This document shows, in pieces, positions 7,491-15,420 of a stretch of 64,000 bases of DNA (its first letter is position 1; every line of letters starts with the position of its first letter). Source of the stretch: Mycobacterium mantenii (lineage in GTDB: Bacteria; Actinomycetota; Actinomycetes; Mycobacteriales; Mycobacteriaceae); contig NZ_AP022590.1 in assembly GCF_010731775.1 (NCBI RefSeq), forward strand, positions 1,116,001-1,180,000, read 5' to 3'. Position numbers and translations under genes: made by a program. Under the pieces are notes generated by a model. It did no database searches. It was given only the letters and a program-made list of their open reading frames with translations, and was not told where the DNA came from.

Positions 7491-9116
7491 GTGAACGATG
7501 CCGGTCCACAGTCCCTGGATGTCGTCGTGGTCGGCGCGGGGTTCGCCGGCCTGTACGCCCTGCACAAGCTGCGCGGCCGGGGCCTGTCGGTGCGGGTGCT
7601 GGAAGCCGCGCCCGAGCTGGGCGGCACCTGGTACCACAACCGGTATCCGGGGGCCCGCTGTGACGTCGAGAGTGTCGACTACTGCTACTCGTTCTCCGAC
7701 GAACTCCAGCAGGAATGGAACTGGACCGAGAAGTACGCGACCCAGGCCGAGATCCTGGCGTACCTGAACTGGGTCGCGGACAAGCTCGACCTGCGCCGCG
7801 ACATCGCGCTCCGCACCCGGGTGGTCTCGGCGGAACTCGACGAGACGACGCTGCGCTGGACGGTCACCACCGATGCGGGGCAGAGGCTTTCGGCGCGGTT
7901 CTGTGTGATGGCAACCGGGCCGCTGTCGGCCGCGCTCACCCCGGACTTCCCCGGCCTGGACACCTTTGCCGGCGAGATCTACCACACCGCACACTGGCCG
8001 CACGAGCCCGTCGACTTCACCGGAAAACGGGTGGCGGTCATCGGGACCGGGTCCTCGGGCATTCAATCGATTCCGATCATCGCCGAGCGCGCGACCCACC
8101 TCTACGTCTTCCAACGCACCCCCAATTACAGTGTCCCGGCGGGTAACACGCCGTTGTCCGCCGATGAGCTCGGCGAGATCAAGGCGGGTTACCCGCGGCG
8201 GCGTGCGCTGTCGTGGCGCAGCGCCGGCGGCTCGCCGCACATCACCGCCCCCAAGCCGACGATGCAGTTCACCGCCGAGGAACGCCGCGCGGCATTCGAA
8301 AAGCGTTGGCAGCTGGGGGGCGTGCTGTTCTCCAAGACCTTCCCCGACCAGATGACCGACCTGGAGGCCAACGAAGAGGCCCGCACGTTCTACGAGCAGA
8401 AGGTGCGGGCCGTCATCGACGATCCGGCCCTGGCCGACCTACTGATTCCCACCGACCATCCGATCGGTACCAAGCGAATCTGCACCGACACCAACTACTT
8501 TCAGACCTTCAACCGCGCCAACGTGTCACTCATCAGCGTCCGAACCACCCCGATCGAATCCGTCGACGCCGCCGGAATCAACACCGTCGGGATCGATAAG
8601 ACCACAGCCCACTACGACATCGATATGATCGTGCTGGCAACGGGTTTCGACGCGATGACCGGCGCGCTTGGCAACATCGATATCATCGGACGCCGCGGCG
8701 CCGCCCTGCGTGACGATTGGGCACACGGGCCCCGCACGTATCTGGGGCTGGGCGTCGACGGCTTCCCCAACCTGTTCTTGATCTCAGGCCCAGGATCACC
8801 CGCCGTGTTGGCGAACATGGTGCTGCACGCCGAGGCCCAGGTGAACTGGATCGCCGAGGCCATCGCCTTCCTCGACGATCACGGTTACGCCGCGCTGGAA
8901 GCCCGCGTGGACAGCGTGGACGGGTGGGGCGCCGAATGCGCCCGCCGAGCCGAAGCGACGCTGTTCACCAAGGCGAACTCCTGGTACATGGGCGCGAACG
9001 TGCCCGGCAAGCCGCGCGGCTTCATGCTGTTCACCGGGGGCTTCGCCACGTACAACGACATCTGCGCCGAGGTCGCCGCCGCCGGCTACCGGGGCTTCGA
9101 TCTAATCGAACGATGA
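7491..9116 (+). CDS. Type I Baeyer-Villiger monooxygenase
   Basis: A 541-residue FAD/NADPH enzyme with GTG start. It has two Rossmann motifs, GAGFAG (15-20) and GTGSSG (185-190), the GGTWYHNRYPGARCD segment, and a complete BVMO fingerprint F159-x-G161-x3-H165-x3-W169 (FAGEIYHTAHW). The later ATGFDAMTG motif is also present. It should turn a ketone into an ester or lactone. It leads the plus-strand half of the island and overlaps the next SDR by 4 bp, so ketone formation by SDR and oxygen insertion may be successive steps. It is paralogous to the enzyme at 29525, which has lost the fingerprint histidine. Confidence 0.93.
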   Translation: MNDAGPQSLDVVVVGAGFAGLYALHKLRGRGLSVRVLEAAPELGGTWYHNRYPGARCDVESVDYCYSFSDELQQEWNWTEKYATQAEILAYLNWVADKLDLRRDIALRTRVVSAELDETTLRWTVTTDAGQRLSARFCVMATGPLSAALTPDFPGLDTFAGEIYHTAHWPHEPVDFTGKRVAVIGTGSSGIQSIPIIAERATHLYVFQRTPNYSVPAGNTPLSADELGEIKAGYPRRRALSWRSAGGSPHITAPKPTMQFTAEERRAAFEKRWQLGGVLFSKTFPDQMTDLEANEEARTFYEQKVRAVIDDPALADLLIPTDHPIGTKRICTDTNYFQTFNRANVSLISVRTTPIESVDAAGINTVGIDKTTAHYDIDMIVLATGFDAMTGALGNIDIIGRRGAALRDDWAHGPRTYLGLGVDGFPNLFLISGPGSPAVLANMVLHAEAQVNWIAEAIAFLDDHGYAALEARVDSVDGWGAECARRAEATLFTKANSWYMGANVPGKPRGFMLFTGGFATYNDICAEVAAAGYRGFDLIER

Positions 9117-9928
9117 CGGGATTGCTGAACAAGGTCGTCGTGGTCACCGGTGCGGCCAAGGGGACCGGGCGGGTGCACTGTGAGCGCTTCGCCGATGAAG
9201 GAGCCGACGTGATCGCACTCGACGCCGACACCGCGGCCGACGAGTTACGGGCCACGGCAAGGGGAGTCGAGGTCCGCGGCCGGCGGTGCGCGACCGGCCT
9301 GGCCGACGTCAGCGACCTCGCGGCGATGACGGCCGCCGTCGACGCAGGGGTGGCCGAGCTGGGTCGGCTCGACGTCGTCGTGGCGAACGCCGGCGTCCAC
9401 CTGCCCGGCGCGCCCTCGTGGGAACTCGACCCCCAGGTCTGGCAGCGCACGCTCGACATCAACCTCACCGGCGTCTGGCACACCGTCCGCGCGAGCGTGC
9501 CGCACATGTTTGATGGGGAAGGCGACCAGGGCGGCTCGGTCGTCATCATCAGCTCCACCAGCGGTCTTCGTGGCCTGCCCAACACGGCGCACTACACCGC
9601 CAGCAAGCACGCGGTGGTGGGACTGGCGCGCACGCTGGCCAACGAGCTCGGCCCGCGCGGCATCCGGGTCAACACCGTGCACCCCGGGCCGGTGGCCACC
9701 CCGATGGTGCTCAACGAGGCCACCTTTCGGCGGCTGCGGCCGGACCTGGACAATCCGACGGCCGCCGATGCGGCCGAGGTGCTGCAGGCCCGGAACCTGC
9801 TTCCGGTGCCGTGGGTCGAGCCCGTCGACATCGCCAACGCCGTGTTGTTCCTGGCCTCCGACGCGGCCCGCTACATCACCGGCACCCAGCTCGTCGTCGA
9901 CGCCGGCCTCACCCAGAAGACGACATGA
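9113..9928 (+). CDS. SDR oxidoreductase related to the mycofactocin-coupled group
   Basis: A 271-residue SDR starting at the ATG that overlaps the BVMO stop (ATGA). It shows TGAAKGTG (12-19; the usual GIG is GTG), an ANAG motif, and a serine followed by YTASK. The C-terminal half (VPWVEPVDIANAVLFLASD...YITGTQLVVDAG) closely resembles mycofactocin-dependent SDRs, but the characteristic insert after the second beta strand is shortened. It may therefore use free NAD(P). It should act on an alcohol/ketone pair in the island's pathway. Its stop overlaps the next SDR by 4 bp. Confidence 0.85.
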   Translation: MTGLLNKVVVVTGAAKGTGRVHCERFADEGADVIALDADTAADELRATARGVEVRGRRCATGLADVSDLAAMTAAVDAGVAELGRLDVVVANAGVHLPGAPSWELDPQVWQRTLDINLTGVWHTVRASVPHMFDGEGDQGGSVVIISSTSGLRGLPNTAHYTASKHAVVGLARTLANELGPRGIRVNTVHPGPVATPMVLNEATFRRLRPDLDNPTAADAAEVLQARNLLPVPWVEPVDIANAVLFLASDAARYITGTQLVVDAGLTQKTT

Positions 9929-10773
9929 CCGGGCGGCTGGCCGGCGGGCGACTAAGACACAAGGTCGCCCTGATCACCGGTGCGGCGCGGGGGATCGGTC
10001 GCGCGCAGGCGGTGCGGTTCGCGCAGGAGGGTGCCGACATCGTGGCGCTCGACGTGTGCGGCCCGGTCGACACGGTGATCATCCCGCACAGCACCCCGGC
10101 CGACCTCGACACCACCGCGTCGCTGGTGGGTGCGGCGGGCGGGCGGGTGCACACCGAAATCGTCGATGTCCGTGACCTTTCCGGTGTGCAGGCCGCCACC
10201 GATCGCGCTGTCGAGCGGTTCGGCGGCCTGGACGCGGTCTGCGCGACGGCCGGAATCACCTCCCGCGGCATGGCGGTCGACCTGGACGAAAACGCCTGGC
10301 GCACCATGCTCGACGTCAACCTCACCGGGGTGTGGCACACCTGCCGCGCGACCGCGCCGCACCTGATCGCGCGCGGGGTCGGGTCGATGACCCTGACGAG
10401 CTCCATCGCGGGCCTGCGCGGGCTGGTCGGCGTTGCGCATTACACCGCCGCCAAGCACGGTGTGATCGGCGTGATGCGCAGCCTCGCCAATGAGCTTGCG
10501 CCGCATAATGTCCGGGTCAACTGCATCAGCCCCACCAACGTCGACACGCCCATGATCCACAACGACGTCGTCAGCACCGCCTTTCGGCCCGACCTGGACC
10601 GTCCGCCCACGCGCGCCGAGTTCGCCGAGGCGGCCCGCTCGATGAACATGCTTGCGGTGCCGTGGGTGGACGCGGTGGACGTGGCCAATGCCGCGCTGTT
10701 CCTGGCCTCCGACGAGGCGCGCTACATCACCGCGATCGTCCTGCCCGTCGACGCCGGAGCCACCCAACGATGA
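9925..10773 (+). CDS. Mycofactocin-type SDR oxidoreductase
   Basis: A 282-residue SDR with TGAARGIG near residue 18, YTAAK as catalytic motif and the insert DVCGPVDTVIIPHSTPADLD after beta-2. That insert marks the nicotinoprotein SDRs whose tightly held NAD(H) is recycled by mycofactocin in actinobacteria. It would oxidise a secondary alcohol without releasing NADH. It is translationally coupled to the SDR before it (ATGA) and is followed 10 bp later by an NTF2-fold gene. Family knowledge supports the cofactor idea; the mft biosynthesis genes are not in this window. Confidence 0.85.
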   Translation: MTGRLAGGRLRHKVALITGAARGIGRAQAVRFAQEGADIVALDVCGPVDTVIIPHSTPADLDTTASLVGAAGGRVHTEIVDVRDLSGVQAATDRAVERFGGLDAVCATAGITSRGMAVDLDENAWRTMLDVNLTGVWHTCRATAPHLIARGVGSMTLTSSIAGLRGLVGVAHYTAAKHGVIGVMRSLANELAPHNVRVNCISPTNVDTPMIHNDVVSTAFRPDLDRPPTRAEFAEAARSMNMLAVPWVDAVDVANAALFLASDEARYITAIVLPVDAGATQR

Positions 10774-10783
10774 GGAGAACCCC

Positions 10784-11260
10784 ATGACCGACATCGACGA
10801 GCTGCTGGCCCGGGTGCGCCGGCTCGAGGACGAACGCGACATCGCCCGGTTGATCGCCTCATACGGTCCCGCGGTCGACGCCGGCGACGCCGACGCCGCC
10901 GCGAGTCTCTGGGCCACCGATGGCGTGTACGACGTGGACGGCTGGCGCATGGAGGGCCGCGCCGACGTGCACGCGATGATCAGCTCGCAGGCCCACCAGA
11001 AGCTGGTGGCCAAGGGCTGCTCGCACTTCCTCGGGCCGTGTGTCGTCACGGTCGACGGTGACGCGGCGGTGGCGGTGTGCGAATCGCTGGTGCTCGTCCG
11101 CGACGGCGACGGCTATCGGGTGTGGCGGGCCACCGCACACCATTTCGTGTTGCGGCGGATCGACGGTGACTGGCGGATCGCCACCCGCACCAGCCGGGTA
11201 CTGGACGGTAACCCCGACGCGCACGCTCTGCTCACGAAAGGCCTTGCGGGAGAGGGCTGA
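10784..11260 (+). CDS. SnoaL/NTF2-fold protein (ketosteroid isomerase-like fold)
   Basis: A 158-residue protein with a GAGGAG ribosome site seven bases before the ATG. The helix ERDIARLIASYGPAVDAGDADAAASLW followed by TDGVYDVDGWRMEGR is the usual opening of SnoaL-like NTF2 proteins, a fold shared with ketosteroid isomerase, scytalone dehydratase and ring-hydroxylase small subunits. A conserved HFLGP strand and VWRATAHHFVLRR follow. It may isomerise or dehydrate an intermediate; catalysis cannot be assigned. It is the last gene of the BVMO-SDR-SDR unit and converges on the hydrolase ending at 11316. Confidence 0.75.
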   Translation: MTDIDELLARVRRLEDERDIARLIASYGPAVDAGDADAAASLWATDGVYDVDGWRMEGRADVHAMISSQAHQKLVAKGCSHFLGPCVVTVDGDAAVAVCESLVLVRDGDGYRVWRATAHHFVLRRIDGDWRIATRTSRVLDGNPDAHALLTKGLAGEG

Positions 11261-11315
11261 TCCTGATGGCGGGACCCGCTTCGCCCGGCTACGCCGCGCT
11301 CGCGATCGCCGCTAC

Positions 11316-12203
11316 CTATCGCGAAAGGAACGCCAGCACCGTGCTTTCGAACGCCTCCTTGGCCTCGATCATCGCCCAGTGACCCGAGTTGGGGAAAATG
11401 TGCAGCTCCGCGTTGGGGATGGTGCGCATCGGGATCAGCGCCATATCCGGCGGACTCACCCTGTCGTCGCGGCCCCACGTCAGCAGGGTGGGCGCGGTGA
11501 GCTTGTGCATGGTCGCCCACGGCAGCGGCCGGTCGGAGGCGTTCAGCGCGGCGTTCATCCCGGCGAACGCCGCCTTGCCGTACATGCGTCGCGCCGCAGC
11601 CAGGGTGTCGGGGTCGGTGGCCAACTCCCAGCGTTCCTCGATCAGCTGATCGGTGACCAGCGCCTGGTCGTAGACCATTGATTTGAGCCAGTCGACCAGC
11701 CGTTGCCGCGTAGGGTCCTCGACGAACTCCTGCAGCAGCCGAATCCCCTCGCTGGGACTGGGACTGAAGATATTCGTGCCGATGCCGCCGATGGTCACCA
11801 GCCGACCGACGCGGTCCGGATTGTGGGTGGCGAAGTTGATGCCGACGCCGCCGCCCATCGAGTTGCCGACGATGTGCACCCGCTCGACACCGAGCGCGTC
11901 CAGGAAGGGCGACACAGTGCCGAACGCGGTCACCATCGGATGGCCGCCGAAGTCGTCGCTCACGCCGAAACCGGGAAATTCCAGGATCAGGCACCGATAG
12001 CGGGCGGCGAAGGCGGGCAGCACCCCGCGGAAGTTGCGCCAGCCGGTGACACCGGGGCCGGACCCGTGCAGAAACAGCAGCACCGGACCGGACTCCGGGC
12101 CGCCGCTGTCGTAGTAGCGCAAAACGCCCTTTTCGGTGCCGATTTCACGCAGGTCTTGCGCTGCGATGGTCGTCGGTTCAGAAGTGTCCGCCACGGCTGT
12201 CAC
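11316..12203 (-). CDS. Meta-cleavage product hydrolase, HsaD/BphD/MhpC-like
   Basis: A 295-residue alpha/beta hydrolase. The oxyanion segment HGSGPGVTGWRNFR (46-59) is diagnostic for carbon-carbon hydrolases that split meta-cleavage products. The triad is Ser115 (GNSMGGG), Asp247 (WGRDDRV) and His275 (NSGHWAMIE). HsaD cleaves the product of HsaC to give a dienoate and a propionic acid fragment, so this enzyme completes the sequence set by the HsaA- and HsaC-like genes at 5158-7267. It is convergent with the BVMO unit, separated by 55 bp that hold a small GCGGGACCCGC hairpin (11269-11279), and is transcribed alone. The start at 12203 leaves a ~25-residue lead before the fold, so a later start is possible. 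Confidence 0.9.
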   Translation of the reverse strand: MTAVADTSEPTTIAAQDLREIGTEKGVLRYYDSGGPESGPVLLFLHGSGPGVTGWRNFRGVLPAFAARYRCLILEFPGFGVSDDFGGHPMVTAFGTVSPFLDALGVERVHIVGNSMGGGVGINFATHNPDRVGRLVTIGGIGTNIFSPSPSEGIRLLQEFVEDPTRQRLVDWLKSMVYDQALVTDQLIEERWELATDPDTLAAARRMYGKAAFAGMNAALNASDRPLPWATMHKLTAPTLLTWGRDDRVSPPDMALIPMRTIPNAELHIFPNSGHWAMIEAKEAFESTVLAFLSR

Positions 12204-12254
12204 CCTGCCATGCCGAGACGGCGAGGGTGGACGGGGTTCCGCTGACCGGGCCGC

Positions 12255-13649
12255 TCAGATCCGGTCGTCGGCGGGCTCGGCGCAATTCAACAGCTCTTTG
12301 AGCGCCGCGGGGAACCCGTCGGCAAGGCCCCAGAGATCCGGAACCAGGTCGGGGCATGAAATGATCCCGACGCCGAGCCTGCCGTTGAGCGACATCATTG
12401 TGATGTTCAGCGCGGCGCCGGCGATGATCGGGCCGAGCGGATACATCGCGTCGAGCCGGCACCCCAGGAAGTAGAGCTGGTCCTGAGGGCCGGCCACGTT
12501 GGACATCACCAGGTTGTGTGGCGGTCTGTCGGGCAGGGGGATGCGAGGCAGCAGCTTGATGGCGGCGCCGAACAGGGTCTGTCCGGCCACCTGCGTCCAG
12601 TCGTGCAGCAGGCTCGGGCCCATCGCGGCGACGTGGTCCTTGGCCGCGGCGTTTCCGGCGGCAATGCTGGCCAGCCGCTCGACCGGGTCGTCGATGTGGG
12701 TTTCGAGCCGGCAGAGCATCCAGGTCATCTGGTTGCGGCCCGGCCGGCTGGACTTGCCACGGACCGACACCGGCACGCTGGCGACCAACGGGATGCCCGA
12801 CAGCGCGTCGCGGTCCTGGAAGAACTGCCGCAGCGCCCCGGCGCACAGCCCGGTCACGACGTCGTTGACGGTCACCCCGAACCGGCGTTTGACCTTTTTC
12901 ACGTCCTCGAGGTCCACGCTGGTCAAGGCGATGTTGCGGCGCCGGGTGAACGGCCCGTTGAACGCCGTCGGCGGCGCCGCGAACGGGGCGGCCATGGTGT
13001 GCCCACCGCCGCGGGCGCGCAGTAGCGTTGCCGCCAGCGTCAGCGCCGTCGCCGGCACGACCTTGGCCAGGCGCCACGGCCGCAGCGCCGCGCCGATCAG
13101 CCCGCTGGCCGCGATCTGCAGCGGATGTGCCGCTCCGCTGCGCTCGGCCGGTTCCGGTGCCGGGGCGTCGGGTGCGACGCTGCACAACTGCGCGAGCAGG
13201 TTGGCCCCGCCCACGCCGTCGACCACCGCGTGGTGGGCCTTGAGGACGACGGACAAGCCGTCGGTGCCGTGCAGACCTTCGATCACCCACATTTCCCACA
13301 GCGGACGATCCCGGTCCAGCGCCAGTCCGGCGATGTGGCCGCAGATGTCCGCTAATTCTTTCGGGCCGCCGGGCGAGGGCAGCGCGACGCGATGAAGGTG
13401 GCGCGCCAGATCGAACCGGTCGTCGTCCACCCACACCGGATGGTCGAAGTTGAGTTGGTTGTCGGCCAGCTTGAGGCGGAATTCGGGCACCGAATCCACC
13501 CGCGCCCCCAGCGCCTCACGGAAGCGATCGAAGCTGTAGCCCCCCGGCATCGTCATCGGGTCCAGCTCCAGGACACAGCAAATATTCAAGGGCTGCGTCG
13601 GTGATTCCAGGTATAAGAAGAACGCGTCTAACCCACTGAGTCGTTGCAT
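12255..13649 (-). CDS. WS/DGAT-family acyltransferase (wax ester / triacylglycerol synthase type)
   Basis: With the ATG at 13649 the protein has 464 residues and begins MQRLSGLDAFFLYLES, the normal family start; an in-frame ATG at 13676 would add nine basic residues. The catalytic motif HHAVVDG is at 139-145. Other family landmarks are PLWEMWVIEGL, NDVVTGLCAGALR and the late NVAGPQDQLYFLGC. These enzymes acylate alcohols or diacylglycerol with fatty acyl-CoA at the inner face of the membrane to make storage lipid. Mycobacteria carry many paralogues. No coupled neighbour: the hydrolase start is 52 bp from its stop. Confidence 0.92.
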   Translation of the reverse strand: MQRLSGLDAFFLYLESPTQPLNICCVLELDPMTMPGGYSFDRFREALGARVDSVPEFRLKLADNQLNFDHPVWVDDDRFDLARHLHRVALPSPGGPKELADICGHIAGLALDRDRPLWEMWVIEGLHGTDGLSVVLKAHHAVVDGVGGANLLAQLCSVAPDAPAPEPAERSGAAHPLQIAASGLIGAALRPWRLAKVVPATALTLAATLLRARGGGHTMAAPFAAPPTAFNGPFTRRRNIALTSVDLEDVKKVKRRFGVTVNDVVTGLCAGALRQFFQDRDALSGIPLVASVPVSVRGKSSRPGRNQMTWMLCRLETHIDDPVERLASIAAGNAAAKDHVAAMGPSLLHDWTQVAGQTLFGAAIKLLPRIPLPDRPPHNLVMSNVAGPQDQLYFLGCRLDAMYPLGPIIAGAALNITMMSLNGRLGVGIISCPDLVPDLWGLADGFPAALKELLNCAEPADDRI

Positions 13650-13822
13650 AATTGCTCGTCTCTTTTTCGCGGCCATGACCGCTGGTCACGTGACCGGCGG
13701 TCATCCCGGAGCTCCTGAGGGGACGCACGATCGGGGCGGCCGCAACTTATTTGGTGTGACTCTTACCTGTAGCCGTTGCGGGGCGTTCGGCAAACATCGT
13801 GCCGGTACATTTAACGAAATCG

Positions 13823-14095
13823 CTACTCCGCGGACGCATGGCGCGGCCAGTTAGGCGCGGGTGGACCGCCGGCCGCGAGCAGCCGGTCCACGAGCTGATC
13901 GCCGATGCGCTGAAGTGCTCGATCGAGGCCGCGTCCAGGACCAAGACGATCATCACCAGGCCGCCGGCGATGACGGGCGCGCGGGTCAGCGCACCGGCCA
14001 GCAGCAGCGCCTCGATGGTCAGCCGAACCAGCAGATACGCCACCACTCGATCGGTGTCAGCAGCGGCCGTAGTCGGCGCCTCCCCGGCGCTCACA
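13823..14095 (-). pseudogene. Small two-helix membrane protein, apparently frameshifted
   Basis: Reading minus-strand from a GTG at 14095, one frame gives a hydrophobic stretch (VAYLLVRLTIEALLLAGAL, then a second helix ending MIVLVL). Around 13928 the frame with protein character switches to one encoding LDRALQRIGDQLVDRLLAAG and PPAPNWPRHASAE, stopping at 13823. Joined, the two make an ~88-residue membrane protein with a short cytoplasmic tail. Unjoined, the first frame runs on into low-complexity arginine/serine residues. A one-base indel is the simplest explanation, real or a sequencing error. The flanks, 13650-13822 and 14096-14144, hold nothing else I recognise. Confidence 0.45.
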
Positions 14096-14144
14096 GTGAA
14101 ATACCCGCGTGGGCAATAGGTTTGGTGCGCTCGCCGCACCGCGA

Positions 14145-14603
14145 TCACTGTCCTGCGGTGGGCCGGCGGGCCATGGCCGAATCGGGCGCCGCCCAGTCAA
14201 TCGAGACCTTGCGGTGCTTGATCAGCCAGCTGTCACCCTCGGGTACCAGGACGTCGCGGTAGCGGCCGGAGTGGTCGAGCCCGATGTGGGTGACCACGGT
14301 GAAGTAGGAGTCGACCCGGGCCTGCCCGGGTGTCACCTCGGTGAACAACACGTTCGCGACGTTATGGCGCACAATCGGTTTGACCGCGGCCTCGGCGGCG
14401 ACCTTTCCCGTGACACCGTCCAGGAAGGCCGCGATCTCCGAACGCCCGCGCAAGGGCTCGAAATCCCGAATTTCGAGGATGCCGTCGACGCAGAACGTCG
14501 CCGCAAGGCCGTCGAGCCGGCCCGCGTCGCCGGACCAGTTGTAGCTCGCCAAGGTATCCCGGATTCGCTCGCGGGCAACCAATTCCCACATTTCCACCGT
14601 CAC
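14145..14603 (-). CDS. SnoaL-like NTF2-fold protein
   Basis: A 152-residue protein of the SnoaL_4 type. It opens with the helix ELVARERIRDTLASYNWSGDAGRLDGLAATF, then CVDGILEIRDFEPLRGRSEIAAFL, and ends with SGRYRDVLVPEGDSWLIKHRKVSIDW, the usual last strand pair. Members include polyketide cyclases, isomerases and many proteins of unknown role in catabolic clusters. It stands alone between the broken membrane gene and a 316-bp gap. Function not assignable beyond fold. Confidence 0.75.
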   Translation of the reverse strand: MTVEMWELVARERIRDTLASYNWSGDAGRLDGLAATFCVDGILEIRDFEPLRGRSEIAAFLDGVTGKVAAEAAVKPIVRHNVANVLFTEVTPGQARVDSYFTVVTHIGLDHSGRYRDVLVPEGDSWLIKHRKVSIDWAAPDSAMARRPTAGQ

Positions 14604-14919
14604 GACTCCTCGCCCCGCCGCCGACTCCTCGGTCCACCAGGGTAAGCGCTTTCGGCGCCGTCGCGGTGATGAGGCGGCGGGGTAGGCATCGCAGTCGCCG
14701 CAGGGTCGTCAATTATGTTCGACGGCAAAGCAATTTCGGGCCGCAGGCTGACCAGAGCGAACGTGGGCCCGCTGCGTGGGCCGCCGGTAAGCTCGGGCCG
14801 GCGGCTCGGGACTGTGGCGCAGGCTACTCGCCGGTCACGTTTCGTGAATGCGCCGGTTGGGCATAGAAGGGGGGCGAGCGCACGACACGGGCGTCGTGCG
14901 CCACACGGAGGGAGAACGC
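14604..14919. other. 316-bp intergenic region
   Basis: No convincing gene on either strand. It separates the divergent SnoaL gene and the CsbD-like gene, so it should hold both promoters. I looked for a stress sigma factor (SigF-type GTTT/GGGTA) promoter before the CsbD gene and did not find a clear match. Confidence 0.5.
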
Positions 14920-15153
14920 ATGTCGGACAAGAGTGGTCCCGAGGAAGCCATCGAGGGCATCGTCGAGGGAGTCAAGGGCAAGGTCAAGGAAGTCGCCGGC
15001 GCGGTTGCCGGCCGCGATGACCTGATGCGAGAGGGCAAGGCTCAGCAGGACAAGGCCGACGCGCAACGAGAGGCGGCCCAGAAAGAGGCCGAGGCCGAAA
15101 GCGCCCGCAAGGCCGCCGACATCAACGAGGCTCGCCAGAAAGCCGAACAGTAA
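14920..15153 (+). CDS. CsbD-like small stress protein
   Basis: A 77-residue, highly charged protein with an ACGGAGGGAG ribosome site before the ATG. Residues 8-35 (EEAIEGIVEGVKGKVKEVAGAV) match the CsbD repeat, followed by a lysine/alanine/glutamate-rich helix (KAQQDKADAQREAAQKEAEAE) as in mycobacterial microaggregate-binding protein homologues. CsbD proteins rise in stress and stationary phase in many bacteria; molecular role unknown. Single gene. Confidence 0.8.
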   Translation: MSDKSGPEEAIEGIVEGVKGKVKEVAGAVAGRDDLMREGKAQQDKADAQREAAQKEAEAESARKAADINEARQKAEQ

Positions 15154-15248
15154 CGGCAGTCGATGGTGGCCCGGTCACAGGCGTGGCCGGGCCACCGCCA
15201 TCTCGGCGACCGGAGAATGAATCGCCGCCCGCGGCTGTCGAACAACAC

Positions 15249-15420
15249 ATGAGACTGAACGACGCCGCGCGCGAGCTCATCGGAAAGGGTGCGGACGCGA
15301 CCCTGGTCACCATAAATCCGGACGGCAGCCCCCAGGTCAGCGTGGTCTGGGTGGCGTTGCGGTCGACGCCCGGCGGGGACGAACTGGTCAGCGCCCACCT
15401 TTCCGAACACAAGAAGGTCA
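15249..15420 (+). pseudogene. N-terminal fragment of a PNPOx-fold (F420/FMN-dependent) oxidoreductase
   Basis: From the ATG at 15249 the reading frame encodes RLNDAARELIGKGADATLVT, INPDGSPQVSVVWV and HLSEHKKVR, the start of a pyridoxamine-phosphate-oxidase-fold protein of ~130-145 residues. After KKVR at about 15418 homology stops abruptly and the DNA continues as molybdopterin oxidoreductase in a different frame. The rest of the flavin-binding barrel is absent. The fragment is therefore the remnant of a gene cut by a deletion. Confidence 0.7.

Noticed and set aside
11261..11315. GCGGGACCCGC (11269-11279) and TCGCGA repeats as a bidirectional terminator between convergent genes
   Set aside because: Stem is only 5 bp with a one-base centre and no U-tract; this kind of sequence is frequent between genes in high-GC DNA. 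Mentioned with the hydrolase entry only.
13799..14119. Plus-strand open frame opposite the small membrane protein remnant
   Set aside because: Ser/Thr/Ala-rich translation without structure; the minus strand shows hydrophobic helices and a coherent tail across a frameshift.
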